From the NCBI RefSeq assembly GCF_026241855.1, contig NZ_JAPJDC010000001.1, forward strand, positions 2,852,001-2,916,000: a stretch of DNA of 64,000 bases, in the 5' to 3' direction. Source of the DNA: Curtobacterium flaccumfaciens pv. betae (GTDB lineage Bacteria; Actinomycetota; Actinomycetes; Actinomycetales; Microbacteriaceae). The position numbers were made by a program, and so were the translations under genes. The notes beneath the pieces were generated by a model that saw nothing but the letters and a program-made list of their open reading frames with translations, had not been told where the DNA came from and did not search any database. Shown here one piece after another: positions 36,470 to 45,816 of the stretch; the first letter of the stretch is position 1; the number at the start of each line of letters is the position of its first letter.

Positions 36470-37517
36470 ACGTGCTGCGCCGCACCACCAGCTCGGGCGC
36501 GAGCAGTGTCTCGTCGCGGGGCTCCCCCTCGACCAGGGCCCGCACGGTGTCGAGCACCCGCTCCCCCATCGCCCGGAAGTCCTGCCGCACGGTGGTCAGC
36601 GGCGGCGTGAAGTGCGCGGCCTCGGGGACGTCGTCGAACCCCACCACCGCGATGTCGTCCGGCACCCGCAGCCCCTCGTCGGCGAAGGCGTGCAGCACCC
36701 CGAGGGCCATCTGGTCGTTGCCCGCGAAGACGGCGTCGACGGTCCCCACGTCGATGTGCCGGGCGGCCGCGAAGCCGCTCGCCGGGGTCCAGTCGCCCTC
36801 GAGCACGACCGGTTCGAGCCCGGCGTCCTGCATGATCCGCACGTAGGTGGCACGGCGCACCTCGGACTCCTGCGACACGTGCGGTCCGGCGATGTGCACG
36901 ATCCGCCGGTGTCCGCGGTCGAACAGGTGCTGCATGACGAGCGAGGTGCCGGCCGCCTGGTCGATGGCGACGGCGGCGACGCTCGGTGCGACCGGGGTCC
37001 GGACGGCGTCGCGCTGCACGGCGTTCGACACCACGACGGGCACGGTGACCGGCACGGTGAGCGACGCGAGGGCGTCGAGCACCCGGTTGTCGGCGGCGAC
37101 CAGCACGATCGCGGCGACGTCCTGCGCGAGCAGCGTGGTGAGCGCCCCGGACAGGTCGGACGGCCGCGGCTCCTCGGGCAGGGTCGACAGCAGCACGTGG
37201 TACCCCGCGGACCGCGCGGCCCGTTCGAAGCCGATCGAGGTGCTCGACGGACCGTACAGCGCGTCGCCGGCGGTGATGATGCCGAGCGCCTTGCTCCGCC
37301 CACCGGCGAGCGCCCGGGCGGCGGCGCGGGGCCGGTACCCGAGCTCGGTGACGGCGTCGGTGACCTGCGTCCGGTACTGCTCTCGGACGGTCGGGTCGCC
37401 GTTGATCACGCGGGAGACGGTCTGGTGGGACACGCCGGCGCGTTCGGCGACGTCGAAGATCGTCGGGGCCTTCCGGCGCTTGCCGCCCCTGCCCTCGGGG
37501 GCGGTCGTGGTGCTCAC
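36468..37517 (-). CDS. LacI-family repressor, probable L-arabinose regulator
   Basis: A 349-residue LacI protein with helix-turn-helix TIFDVAERAGVSHQTVSRVINGD (about 20-42) and a sugar-sensing domain (from KALGIITAGDALYG). The recognition helix VSHQTVSR is compatible with a GTGAGCGCTCAC-type site. It is divergent from chvE-gguAB, whose promoter carries that operator, and the same operator marks araBDA and the GH51 locus, so it is the best candidate for the master regulator. TACGGT seven bases before the GTG suggests a leaderless transcript. Confidence 0.85.
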   Translation of the reverse strand: MSTTTAPEGRGGKRRKAPTIFDVAERAGVSHQTVSRVINGDPTVREQYRTQVTDAVTELGYRPRAAARALAGGRSKALGIITAGDALYGPSSTSIGFERAARSAGYHVLLSTLPEEPRPSDLSGALTTLLAQDVAAIVLVAADNRVLDALASLTVPVTVPVVVSNAVQRDAVRTPVAPSVAAVAIDQAAGTSLVMQHLFDRGHRRIVHIAGPHVSQESEVRRATYVRIMQDAGLEPVVLEGDWTPASGFAAARHIDVGTVDAVFAGNDQMALGVLHAFADEGLRVPDDIAVVGFDDVPEAAHFTPPLTTVRQDFRAMGERVLDTVRALVEGEPRDETLLAPELVVRRST

Positions 37518-37578
37518 GTGGCCAACCGTACCGCTCGGTCCGGCCGCCGCGGCAAGATCACGAAACGGCGGAGTTGAG

Positions 37579-37607
37579 TTGACACCCCGTCACGGAACCC
37601 ACATGAT
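37579..37607 (+). promoter_or_regulatory. Promoter of chvE-gguAB
   Basis: TTGACA (37579-37584) and CATGAT (37602-37607) are 17 bp apart, a near-consensus housekeeping promoter. The GTGAGCGCTCAC operator follows directly. Confidence 0.7.
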
Positions 37608-37619
37608 GTGAGCGCTCAC
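37608..37619. promoter_or_regulatory. LacI-type operator GTGAGCGCTCAC (chvE-gguAB)
   Basis: A perfect copy of the arabinose-regulon palindrome abutting the -10 box, where a bound repressor would cover the transcription start. Confidence 0.8.
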
Positions 37620-37697
37620 ACGAGCGCATCCCACGGGGCACAGCAGCCCCGGCACCCGACCGCGTCGAGGACGACGCGAAGGAACAGAGGTACTTCG

Positions 37698-38825
37698 ATG
37701 ATGAAGCGCAGGATCATCGCGGGCGTCGCAGCCGTCGGCATCGCGATCTCGCTGGCCGCTTGCTCGGCCGGCGGCCGTGCGTCCACCGATGGTGGCGGCA
37801 GCGGCGACAACAAGGGCGCCCTCGTCGGCGTCGCCATGCCCACCAAGGTCTCCGAGCGGTGGATCAAGGACGGCAACGCCGTCAAGAGCGACCTCGAGAA
37901 GGCCGGCTACAAGGTCGACCTCGAGTACGGCGACAACAAGGTCCAGCAGCAGGCCCAGCAGGTCAGCAACATGATCACCAAGGGCGCGAAGGTCCTGATC
38001 ATCGCGTCGATCGACGGTGGCGCGCTCTCCGACCAGCTCGACGCCGCCGCCAAGGCCGGCATCAAGGTGATCTCGTACGACCGCCTGCTGACGGGCAACA
38101 AGAACGTCGACTACTACGTGTCCTTCGACAACGAGAAGGTCGGCGTCGACCAGGCGAACAGCCTGCTCACCGGCCTGGGTGTGCTCGACGCTGACGGCAA
38201 GAAGACCGGCGAGAAGGGCCCCTTCAACATCGAGGTCTTCGCCGGTTCGCTCGACGACAACAACGCCGGGTTCTTCTTCAACGGCGCCATGAAGACGCTC
38301 AAGCCGTACCTCGAGGACGGCACGCTGAAGATCCAGTCCGGCCAGGACCAGCTGTCCCAGGCCGCGACGCAGCAGTGGGACCCGGCCACGGCCAAGGCCC
38401 GCATGCAGAACCTGATCGCCAAGTCCTACTCGGGCGGCACCACGCTCGACGGCGTGCTCTCGCCGTACGACGGCATCTCGATCGGCATCATCTCGGCGCT
38501 CCAGGGCGCCGGGTACGGCACGAGCGACCGTCCGCTCCCGACCGTCACGGGCCAGGACGCCGAGGCCGCCTCGGTCAAGTCGATCATCGCCGGCCAGCAG
38601 TACTCGACGATCTACAAGGACACGCGCAAGCTCGCCAAGCAGTCGGTCACCATGGCCGAGGACCTGCTCACCGGCAAGAAGCCCGAGGTCAACGACACGA
38701 AGAGCTACGACAACAAGGTCAAGGTCGTCCCGACCTTCCTGTTCCAGCCGACGGTCGTCACGAAGGACAACTACAAGGAAGTCCTCGTGGACTCGGGGTA
38801 CTACACCGAAGCCGACCTGAAGTAG
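37698..38825 (+). CDS. chvE: Multiple-monosaccharide ABC transporter binding lipoprotein (ChvE-like)
   Basis: A 375-residue family 4-type solute-binding protein. The signal peptide MMKRRIIAGVAAVGIAISLAAC has a lipobox LAAC. The fold matches ChvE/XylF: VGVAMPTKVSERWIKDGNAVKSDLEKAGY, VKVISYDRLLTGN-like IKVISYDRLLTG and LDGVLSPYDGISIGIISAL. ChvE-type proteins bind L-arabinose, D-galactose, D-xylose and D-glucose. Two adjacent ATG codons (37698, 37701) are possible starts after GGAACAGAGG. It heads the chvE-gguAB operon. Confidence 0.88.
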   Translation: MMKRRIIAGVAAVGIAISLAACSAGGRASTDGGGSGDNKGALVGVAMPTKVSERWIKDGNAVKSDLEKAGYKVDLEYGDNKVQQQAQQVSNMITKGAKVLIIASIDGGALSDQLDAAAKAGIKVISYDRLLTGNKNVDYYVSFDNEKVGVDQANSLLTGLGVLDADGKKTGEKGPFNIEVFAGSLDDNNAGFFFNGAMKTLKPYLEDGTLKIQSGQDQLSQAATQQWDPATAKARMQNLIAKSYSGGTTLDGVLSPYDGISIGIISALQGAGYGTSDRPLPTVTGQDAEAASVKSIIAGQQYSTIYKDTRKLAKQSVTMAEDLLTGKKPEVNDTKSYDNKVKVVPTFLFQPTVVTKDNYKEVLVDSGYYTEADLK

Positions 38826-38838
38826 TCAGGCCCATCTC

Positions 38839-38884
38839 ACGGACCGGAGGCGCGGTGCCAGACCGCACCGCGCCTCCAGTCCGT
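38839..38884. terminator. Palindromic repeat of the 6719 family, intra-operon
   Basis: ACGGACCGGAGGCGCGGTGC and GCACCGCGCCTCCAGTCCGT are 20-bp arms with one mismatch and a CAGACC loop. It lies 14 bp after the chvE stop and before gguA. In this position it may act as a partial terminator or an mRNA stabiliser, so that more binding protein than ATPase is made. Confidence 0.7.
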
Positions 38885-38927
38885 CTCCACCAGCGCGCCC
38901 ACGCGCGCACGACGGAAAGGCGTCCAC

Positions 38928-40467
<1,540 letters not shown>

Positions 40468-40481
<14 letters not shown>

Positions 40482-41649
40482 GTCCGCCGTCGGCTACCTC
40501 ACCGGGCAGCTCCGACAGATCGGCCTGTTCATCGCGCTGATCGTCATCGTCATCTTCTTCCAGGTGACCACGAACGGCATCACGCTGGCCCCGATCAACG
40601 TCTCGAACCTGATCGTCCAGAACAGCTACATCCTCATCCTGGCCATCGGCATGGTCATGGTCATCATCGCCGGACACATCGACCTGTCGGTCGGGTCGGT
40701 GGTCGCCTTCACCGGTGCCATGGCCGGCGTGATGATCACGCAGTGGAACATCCCGTGGCCGATCGCGGTCGTGCTCTGCCTGGTGGTCGGTGCACTCGTC
40801 GGCGCCTGGCAGGGCTTCTGGATCGCGTACTTCGGGATCCCGGCGTTCATCGTGACGCTGGCGGGCATGCTCGCGTTCCGCGGCGCGGCGCAGATCGTCC
40901 TGCAGAACCAGCAGATCTCGCCGTTCCCCGCCGGCTTCCGCTCGCTCGGCTCCGGCTTCCTGCCGTCCTTCGGCACCACCGGGTACGAGCCGCTCACGAT
41001 GATCCTCGGCTTCGCCGCCGCGGCCGTCATGGTGATCGCCGCGTTCCGCGGTCGCATCACGCGTCGCAAGTACCAGCTCGAGAGCGAGCCGTTCGCCTGG
41101 TTCATCGTGAAGACGGCGTTCGGCGCCGTGCTCGTGATCTACGTGGCGCTCCTGCTCGCCAGCTACAACGGCACCCCGATCGTCCTCGTCGTGCTCGGTG
41201 CCCTCGTGGTGATCTACTCGGTCGTCATGCGGAGCGCGGTGTTCGGCCGCCACATCTACGCGATCGGTGGCAACGCCCTGGCCGCGCAGCTTTCGGGTGT
41301 GAAGACGAAGCGCGTCACGTTCCTGCTCTTCGTCAACATGGGTGTCATCTCGGCCCTGGCGGGCGTGGTCTTCACCGGCCAGCTCAACCTGGCGGCACCG
41401 GGCGCCGGCAACGGCTTCGAGCTCGACGCCATCGCCGCCGTCTTCATCGGTGGCGCGGCCGTCACCGGCGGCATCGGCACCGTGCCGGGTGCCATCGTCG
41501 GTGGTCTGATCATCGGCCTGCTGAACAACGGCATGTCGATCCTCGGTGTCGGCACCGAGTTCCAGTCCCTGATCAAGGGTCTGGTGCTGCTCGCCGCCGT
41601 CGCGTTCGACGTGTTCAACAAGCGCCGGGCGGCGTCCGCGCGCAAGTAG
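40468..41649 (+). CDS. gguB: Multiple-monosaccharide ABC transporter permease (GguB-like)
   Basis: A 393-residue CUT2 permease with about ten membrane helices. The N-terminal block has [21 protein letters not shown], the conserved BPD_transp_2 signature, and the C-terminal block has [26 protein letters not shown] and [33 protein letters not shown]. It overlaps gguA by 14 bp and ends the operon at a strong hairpin. Confidence 0.92.
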
Positions 41650-41691
41650 CGGTTTCGCGCGTGCGCGCGTGCACGTTCGCGCGTTCGCTTG

Positions 41692-41742
41692 GTGAGCAGA
41701 AACGGTCGGGTCCTCGATGGGGACCCGACCGTTTCTGCTCAC
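41692..41742. terminator. Strong bidirectional terminator hairpin
   Basis: GTGAGCAGAAACGGTCGGGT plus CC pairs perfectly with GG plus ACCCGACCGTTTCTGCTCAC: 22-bp arms and a 7-base loop. It lies 42 bp past gguB and its right arm contains the stop of the convergent GH13 gene, so it serves both. The AAAC/GTTT segments differ from the GC-rich repeat families. Confidence 0.85.
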
Positions 41743-43079
41743 GATCGCAACAGGACGGCCCAACCCCCGGCCGGGAGGCGCAGGGTCCCGTCCCCGAGAT
41801 CGGCCCCGCCCGCCTCGACCTGCGTCGCGTCGGCCACGGGCACCTCGACGGGATCGTCCGACAGGTTCAGGGCGGTCACCACGGCGGCGTCCGCCGTCGC
41901 GGTCCGCAGCACCACGGCGGTGTTGGTCAGGTGCACGACGTCGGTGTGCGCGCGGTGCAGCCACGGGTTCCGGCGACGCAGGGCGATGAGCGCCTCGTAC
42001 GCGTGGGTCAGGTCCGTCGGCTCCGGCACCTCGGCCGGGAACTCCGGGCGGACCGCGTCGTCACCGCCCTCGCGTTCCTCCTTCACCCCGGTCCAGCCGT
42101 ACTCGTCGCCCGCGTAGACCACCGGGGTCCCCGCCACCGTGAACAGCACCGCGGCGGCGTGCCCGGCGAACCGCTCCCCCACCGCGCTCACGATCCGGGT
42201 GACGTCGTGGTTGCCGACGAACGTCGTCGGGGCGAATGTGGCCAGCAGCGCGTCGTGCCGCTCGATCGCGTGCGCGAGCTCGTGGCCGTTGCGGTCCGCG
42301 ATGCCGTGCCAGATCCCCTGCCACAGCTCGTACTGGGTCAGCGAGTCCATCGTCGAGTCGCGCGCGATCGCCGCCGCGTCGCCGTGGATCACCTCGCCGC
42401 TGAACCAGGCGTCCGGGAACCGCTCCCGCACCCGTGGCAGCACCCGTGCCCAGAACGCCGGTGGCACCGCGTACGCCGCGTCGAGCCGCCAGCCGTCCAC
42501 CCCGCGGTCCAGCCAATGCGTCATGACCTGCACCACGAGGTCCTCGGTGGCGCGGCTGTCGTGGTCGAGCGCGACGAGGATGTCGTGGCCCTCGAACAGC
42601 CCGACGGGCACGGACTCCCCCGGCTGCCACCCGGACCAGTCGATGGCGAACAGGTCGGCGGTCGGCGCCTCCGGGCCGTGGTCGGACAACGCGCGGAAGG
42701 CCGGGTGCTCACGGCCGACGTGGTTGAACACCCCGTCCAGCAGCACCCGCACGCCCCGCTCGTGCGCCGCGGCGACCAGGGCGTCGAAGTCGGCGTCGTC
42801 GCCCAGGCGCGGGTCGATGCGGAAGTGGTCGACCGTGTCGTACCCGTGGGTCGAGCTCGCGAACACCGGGCCGAGCAACAGCCCGTTCAGGCCGAGGTCG
42901 ACGACGTGGTCGAGCCACGCGGTCAGGCGGTCGAGGCGGTGTTCGAGCGGACGCTCCCCCACCGGTGCCGTCGGACGGACCTCGGCGCCGACGAAGCCGA
43001 GCGGGTAGACGTGCCACCACATCACGTGCTGGACCCAGGCCGGCTCGGACGGACGGGCGGGGACGGTGTCGGGGTTCAC
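41739..43079 (-). CDS. GH13 alpha-amylase-family glycosidase
   Basis: A 446-residue GH13 enzyme starting at a GTG. The barrel opens VMWWHVYPLGFVGAE; catalytic residues are Asp200 in GWRLDAAYAVP, Glu229 in WFSGEVIHG and Asp292 in FVGNHDVTRI. RVLLDGVFNHVGREHP is the conserved region I. It is short and lacks a signal peptide, so it is cytoplasmic. The subfamily (alpha-amylase-like or neopullulanase/cyclomaltodextrinase-like) and substrate are not clear, and no transporter is next to it. Confidence 0.87.
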   Translation of the reverse strand: MNPDTVPARPSEPAWVQHVMWWHVYPLGFVGAEVRPTAPVGERPLEHRLDRLTAWLDHVVDLGLNGLLLGPVFASSTHGYDTVDHFRIDPRLGDDADFDALVAAAHERGVRVLLDGVFNHVGREHPAFRALSDHGPEAPTADLFAIDWSGWQPGESVPVGLFEGHDILVALDHDSRATEDLVVQVMTHWLDRGVDGWRLDAAYAVPPAFWARVLPRVRERFPDAWFSGEVIHGDAAAIARDSTMDSLTQYELWQGIWHGIADRNGHELAHAIERHDALLATFAPTTFVGNHDVTRIVSAVGERFAGHAAAVLFTVAGTPVVYAGDEYGWTGVKEEREGGDDAVRPEFPAEVPEPTDLTHAYEALIALRRRNPWLHRAHTDVVHLTNTAVVLRTATADAAVVTALNLSDDPVEVPVADATQVEAGGADLGDGTLRLPAGGWAVLLRS

Positions 43080-43160
43080 CGCTCCGATGCTGCCAGGCGC
43101 ACCTGGACCGTGTGCGTGGTCGCTGTGCACCGCCCTGCCGGGCAGGACGAGGATGGGGCC

Positions 43161-43559
43161 ATGGGACGGGCGATCAGGACGGAAGCCGATGCGTCGGCGT
43201 CGGAGTCGGCACACGTCGAGCGCACCTGCGCCTCGTGCGGACGACGGATGCCGTCGTCGGCGGCGCCGGAGGCGAAGTGGTGTTCCGGAGCCTGCCGTCG
43301 ACACGGTCTCGACGACACCGACCGGGCTCTGGAGCAGCGCATCGACGAACTGCTCGCGGCACGGGCGCGGACCTCGAGCATCTGCCCGTCCGAGGTGGCA
43401 CGTTCGCTGGACCCGGATGACTGGCGACCGCTGATGGAGCCCGCGCGTCGAGCCGCCCGCCGCATGGTCGCGCGCGGCGAGGTCGAGATCACCCAGGGCG
43501 GGTCCGTCGTCGACCCGTCGACCGCCAAGGGTCCGATCCGCATCCGCCGTCCGCGGTGA
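43161..43559 (+). CDS. DUF2256/DUF3253 zinc-ribbon and winged-helix protein
   Basis: A 132-residue protein. The N-terminal part has a zinc-ribbon-like CASCGRRM...KWCSGACRR, with four Cys (about residues 23, 26, 42 and 46) as in DUF2256. The C-terminal part (LEQRIDELLAARARTSSICPSEVARSLDPDDWRPLMEPARRAARRMVARGEVEITQGG) is the DUF3253 winged helix. Function is unknown; nucleic-acid binding is plausible. Confidence 0.8.
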   Translation: MGRAIRTEADASASESAHVERTCASCGRRMPSSAAPEAKWCSGACRRHGLDDTDRALEQRIDELLAARARTSSICPSEVARSLDPDDWRPLMEPARRAARRMVARGEVEITQGGSVVDPSTAKGPIRIRRPR

Positions 43560-43581
43560 TCCCGGGCGCCGTGCGCCCACC

Positions 43582-43980
43582 TCAGGTGCGCTCGTGGACC
43601 GTACGGATGAGCCGTTCGAGCGCGGTCACCAGCGCCCGTGTCTTCTCCTGGGTCACACGCGACGTCGAGTACTGGAAGTTCGTCTTCTCATCGGTCAGGC
43701 GCTTGAAGTGCAGGCCGGGTCGGGTGTCCGGTGCGCAGGCCGTGTCGAGCAGCCGTCGAGCGGCGGCGTGGTCGTCGCCGAGATGGTGGTGGCCGAGGAT
43801 CGCACCGCAGATCGCGTCCGACGCCGCGATCCCGCCGAGCACAGCGTTCGCACCGGCGGCCTTCCAGTCCGCGTGGCTCGTCGACTCGACGTAGAGGAGC
43901 GCGACCTCGAGGTAGGACTCCGCTTCGTCTCGGCGCATCGCGACTGCGGCCCTGTCGACGGCGCGCACGCGGGAACCCAT
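43582..43980 (-). CDS. HEPN-like protein paired with an MNT nucleotidyltransferase
   Basis: A 132-residue all-helical protein with the HEPN outline: ESYLEVALLYVES, KAAGANAVLGGIAASDAICGAILGHHHLGDDHAAARRLL, then KTNFQYSTSRVTQEKTRALVTALERLIRTV. The catalytic RX4-6H of RNase-type HEPN toxins is not found. Its ATG overlaps the stop of the nucleotidyltransferase gene by one base, the usual arrangement of HEPN/MNT pairs. It may be a toxin partner or a binding partner for the transferase; the missing motif leaves this open. Confidence 0.7.
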   Translation of the reverse strand: MGSRVRAVDRAAVAMRRDEAESYLEVALLYVESTSHADWKAAGANAVLGGIAASDAICGAILGHHHLGDDHAAARRLLDTACAPDTRPGLHFKRLTDEKTNFQYSTSRVTQEKTRALVTALERLIRTVHERT

Positions 43981-44573
43981 CAGATGTACGTCCTGATCTC
44001 CTCGCCGAAGACTGTTCGGGCTTCTTCTCGCCACGATCCGACGAGCGGGTCTCCCTCGGCCACGAACCGACGGAGATCAACGCGGGTCACGTCGAAGACC
44101 TGGCACTCGTTGCCGGTCCACCGCCGGACGAGGTCACCGAGGCGGACGACGACGTCCGTGTCGACGGCCTCCTCGAAGACGACGAGGAGGTCCAGGTCGG
44201 ACGTCGGCGTCGCGGTGCCTCGGGCAACTGAACCGAAGATCGAGACCGAGAGGACCCCGGCCTGCGCCGACGCGACGTACGCGCCGATCCGACGTTCGAG
44301 TTCGTCGCCGGCTTCGAGTCCGAGTTCCACCGCCGGCCAGAGCAGGTGTTCCCGGTTGACCCGGTAAGCAGAGTGCTGCAGACCGCGCTCGACCTGCACG
44401 AGCCCTGCCGCCTCGAGCTTGTCGAGCGCTCGTTTGATGCCGGTGTGCTGCGGAGCGCCCGCGACCCGCGCAACCTGTCGTCCGGTCATGCCCGAATCGG
44501 TCCGGGCGAGGACGCGGAGCGCGTCGGCCTGTGTGGCTCCCAGCAGCGTGGCGAGTGGTTGTGCGAGTTGCAT
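43980..44573 (-). CDS. Winged-helix/MNT nucleotidyltransferase fusion
   Basis: A 197-residue protein. Residues 1-75 form a winged helix (ADALRVLARTDSGMTGRQVARVAGAPQHTGIKRALDKLEAAGLV). Residues 105-165 are an MNT (minimal nucleotidyltransferase) domain with GSVARGT and Asp126/Asp128 in TSDLDLLVVF, plus a probable third Asp at 161. MNT proteins of type VII systems AMPylate their HEPN partner. The fused DNA-binding domain suggests autoregulation through the palindromes just upstream. GGAGGAATCGAC precedes the ATG. Confidence 0.8.
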   Translation of the reverse strand: MQLAQPLATLLGATQADALRVLARTDSGMTGRQVARVAGAPQHTGIKRALDKLEAAGLVQVERGLQHSAYRVNREHLLWPAVELGLEAGDELERRIGAYVASAQAGVLSVSIFGSVARGTATPTSDLDLLVVFEEAVDTDVVVRLGDLVRRWTGNECQVFDVTRVDLRRFVAEGDPLVGSWREEARTVFGEEIRTYI

Positions 44574-44594
44574 GTCGATTCCTCCGCGGGGAGT

Positions 44595-44611
44595 GTACCG
44601 CTCAACGGTAC
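44595..44611. promoter_or_regulatory. Inverted repeat before the HTH-MNT gene
   Basis: GTACCG and CGGTAC flank CTCAA, 22 bp upstream of the ATG. The repeat could be an operator for the fused winged-helix domain. Confidence 0.45.
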
Positions 44612-44622
44612 AAGTGGTGCGT

Positions 44623-44638
44623 TCCTGTGTACACAGGA
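44623..44638. promoter_or_regulatory. 16-bp perfect palindrome before the HTH-MNT gene
   Basis: TCCTGTGTACACAGGA is a perfect palindrome midway between the HTH-MNT gene and the divergent reductase gene. It is a good candidate operator for one or both. Confidence 0.55.
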
Positions 44639-44695
44639 CAGGCGCCGGGACGCGGTGAGGGAACACGTGTCGCCCAACGTGGGTTGCATCGAGGG

Positions 44696-45796
44696 ATGAC
44701 TGCAACCGGATCGACCGAACCGACCCCTGCCCGCCGCGAAGCCCTGGTCGTCGGAGCCAGTGGCATCACCGGTTCCGCCCTGGTGCGCCACCTGCTCGAC
44801 CTCGGCTGGGACGTGACGGCACTCTCCCGCCGACCGCTCGCCGAACAGGGCGTCCGGACCGTCGCGGCCGACCTGCGCGACCCGGAGAGCCTGACGGCCG
44901 CACTCGCCGACGAGCACCCGACCCACGTCTTCTTCACCGCCTGGCAGCGGCAGGACACCGAGGCGGAGAACATCCGCGTGAACGGCGGCATGGTCCGCGA
45001 CCTGCTCGCGGCACTGTCGCACGCTCCGCTCGAGCACGTCGCCCTCGTCACCGGCCTGAAGCACTACCTCGGCCCGTTCGAGGCGTACGCCGCCGGCGAG
45101 ATGCCCGACACCCCCTTCCACGAGGAGGAGCCGCGCCTCGACACCCCGAACTTCTACTACGCGCAAGAGGACGAACTCTTCGCGGCCGCCGAGCGCCAGG
45201 GGTTCACCTGGTCGGTGCACCGCTCCCACACGGTGATCGGGCACGCCGTGGGCAACGCCATGAACATGGGCCTCACACTCGCCGTGCAGGCCACGCTGGC
45301 GAAGGAACTCGACCTGGACTTCGTGTTCCCCGGCAGTGAGGCGCAGTGGAACGGCCTCACCGACATGACCGACGCCGGCATCCTCGCCGAGCACATGGTG
45401 TGGGCCTCGACGTCACCCGAGGGTGCGGACGAGCCGTTCAACATCGTGAACGGTGACGTCTTCCGGTGGCGCTGGATGTGGCCGCGCCTGGCCGCGCACC
45501 TCGGTGTCGACCCCGCGCGCGTGGTGGGCTACGAGGACGCTCCGCGACCGCTCGAGGAGCAGATGGCGCCGTACGAGTCCGAGTGGGCCGGCATCGCCGA
45601 GCGCCACGGTCTCGCCGAGGCGGACATCACCCGGCTCGCCTCGTGGTGGCACACCGACGCCGACCTCGGTCGAGCGATGGAGGTCGTCACCGACATGGGG
45701 AAGAGCCGCGACGCCGGGTTCACGGCGTTCCGCCGGACCGAGCAGGCCTTCGCGGACCTGTTCGCCCGGTACCGGGCGGACCGGCTCATCCCCTGA
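44696..45796 (+). CDS. NAD(P)-dependent reductase of the PRISE type (extended SDR)
   Basis: A 366-residue Rossmann-fold oxidoreductase. The cofactor loop is LVVGASGITGSALVRHL (about 18-34). The PRISE active-site string TGLKHYLGP with Lys122 is present, and the catalytic Tyr lies in NFYYAQEDEL (154-155). PRISE enzymes (progesterone 5-beta-reductase/iridoid synthase-like) reduce activated C=C bonds of enones. The physiological substrate is unknown. A GAGGG lies close to the ATG. Confidence 0.88.
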   Translation: MTATGSTEPTPARREALVVGASGITGSALVRHLLDLGWDVTALSRRPLAEQGVRTVAADLRDPESLTAALADEHPTHVFFTAWQRQDTEAENIRVNGGMVRDLLAALSHAPLEHVALVTGLKHYLGPFEAYAAGEMPDTPFHEEEPRLDTPNFYYAQEDELFAAAERQGFTWSVHRSHTVIGHAVGNAMNMGLTLAVQATLAKELDLDFVFPGSEAQWNGLTDMTDAGILAEHMVWASTSPEGADEPFNIVNGDVFRWRWMWPRLAAHLGVDPARVVGYEDAPRPLEEQMAPYESEWAGIAERHGLAEADITRLASWWHTDADLGRAMEVVTDMGKSRDAGFTAFRRTEQAFADLFARYRADRLIP

Positions 45797-45816
45797 TCGG
45801 GGAGGGCGCCGATCAG
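45793..45816. terminator. Hairpin between convergent genes
   Basis: CTGATCGG and CCGATCAG form an 8-bp stem with an eight-base loop. The left arm holds the reductase stop and the right arm the stop of the radical SAM gene, so it could end both transcripts. Confidence 0.5.
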
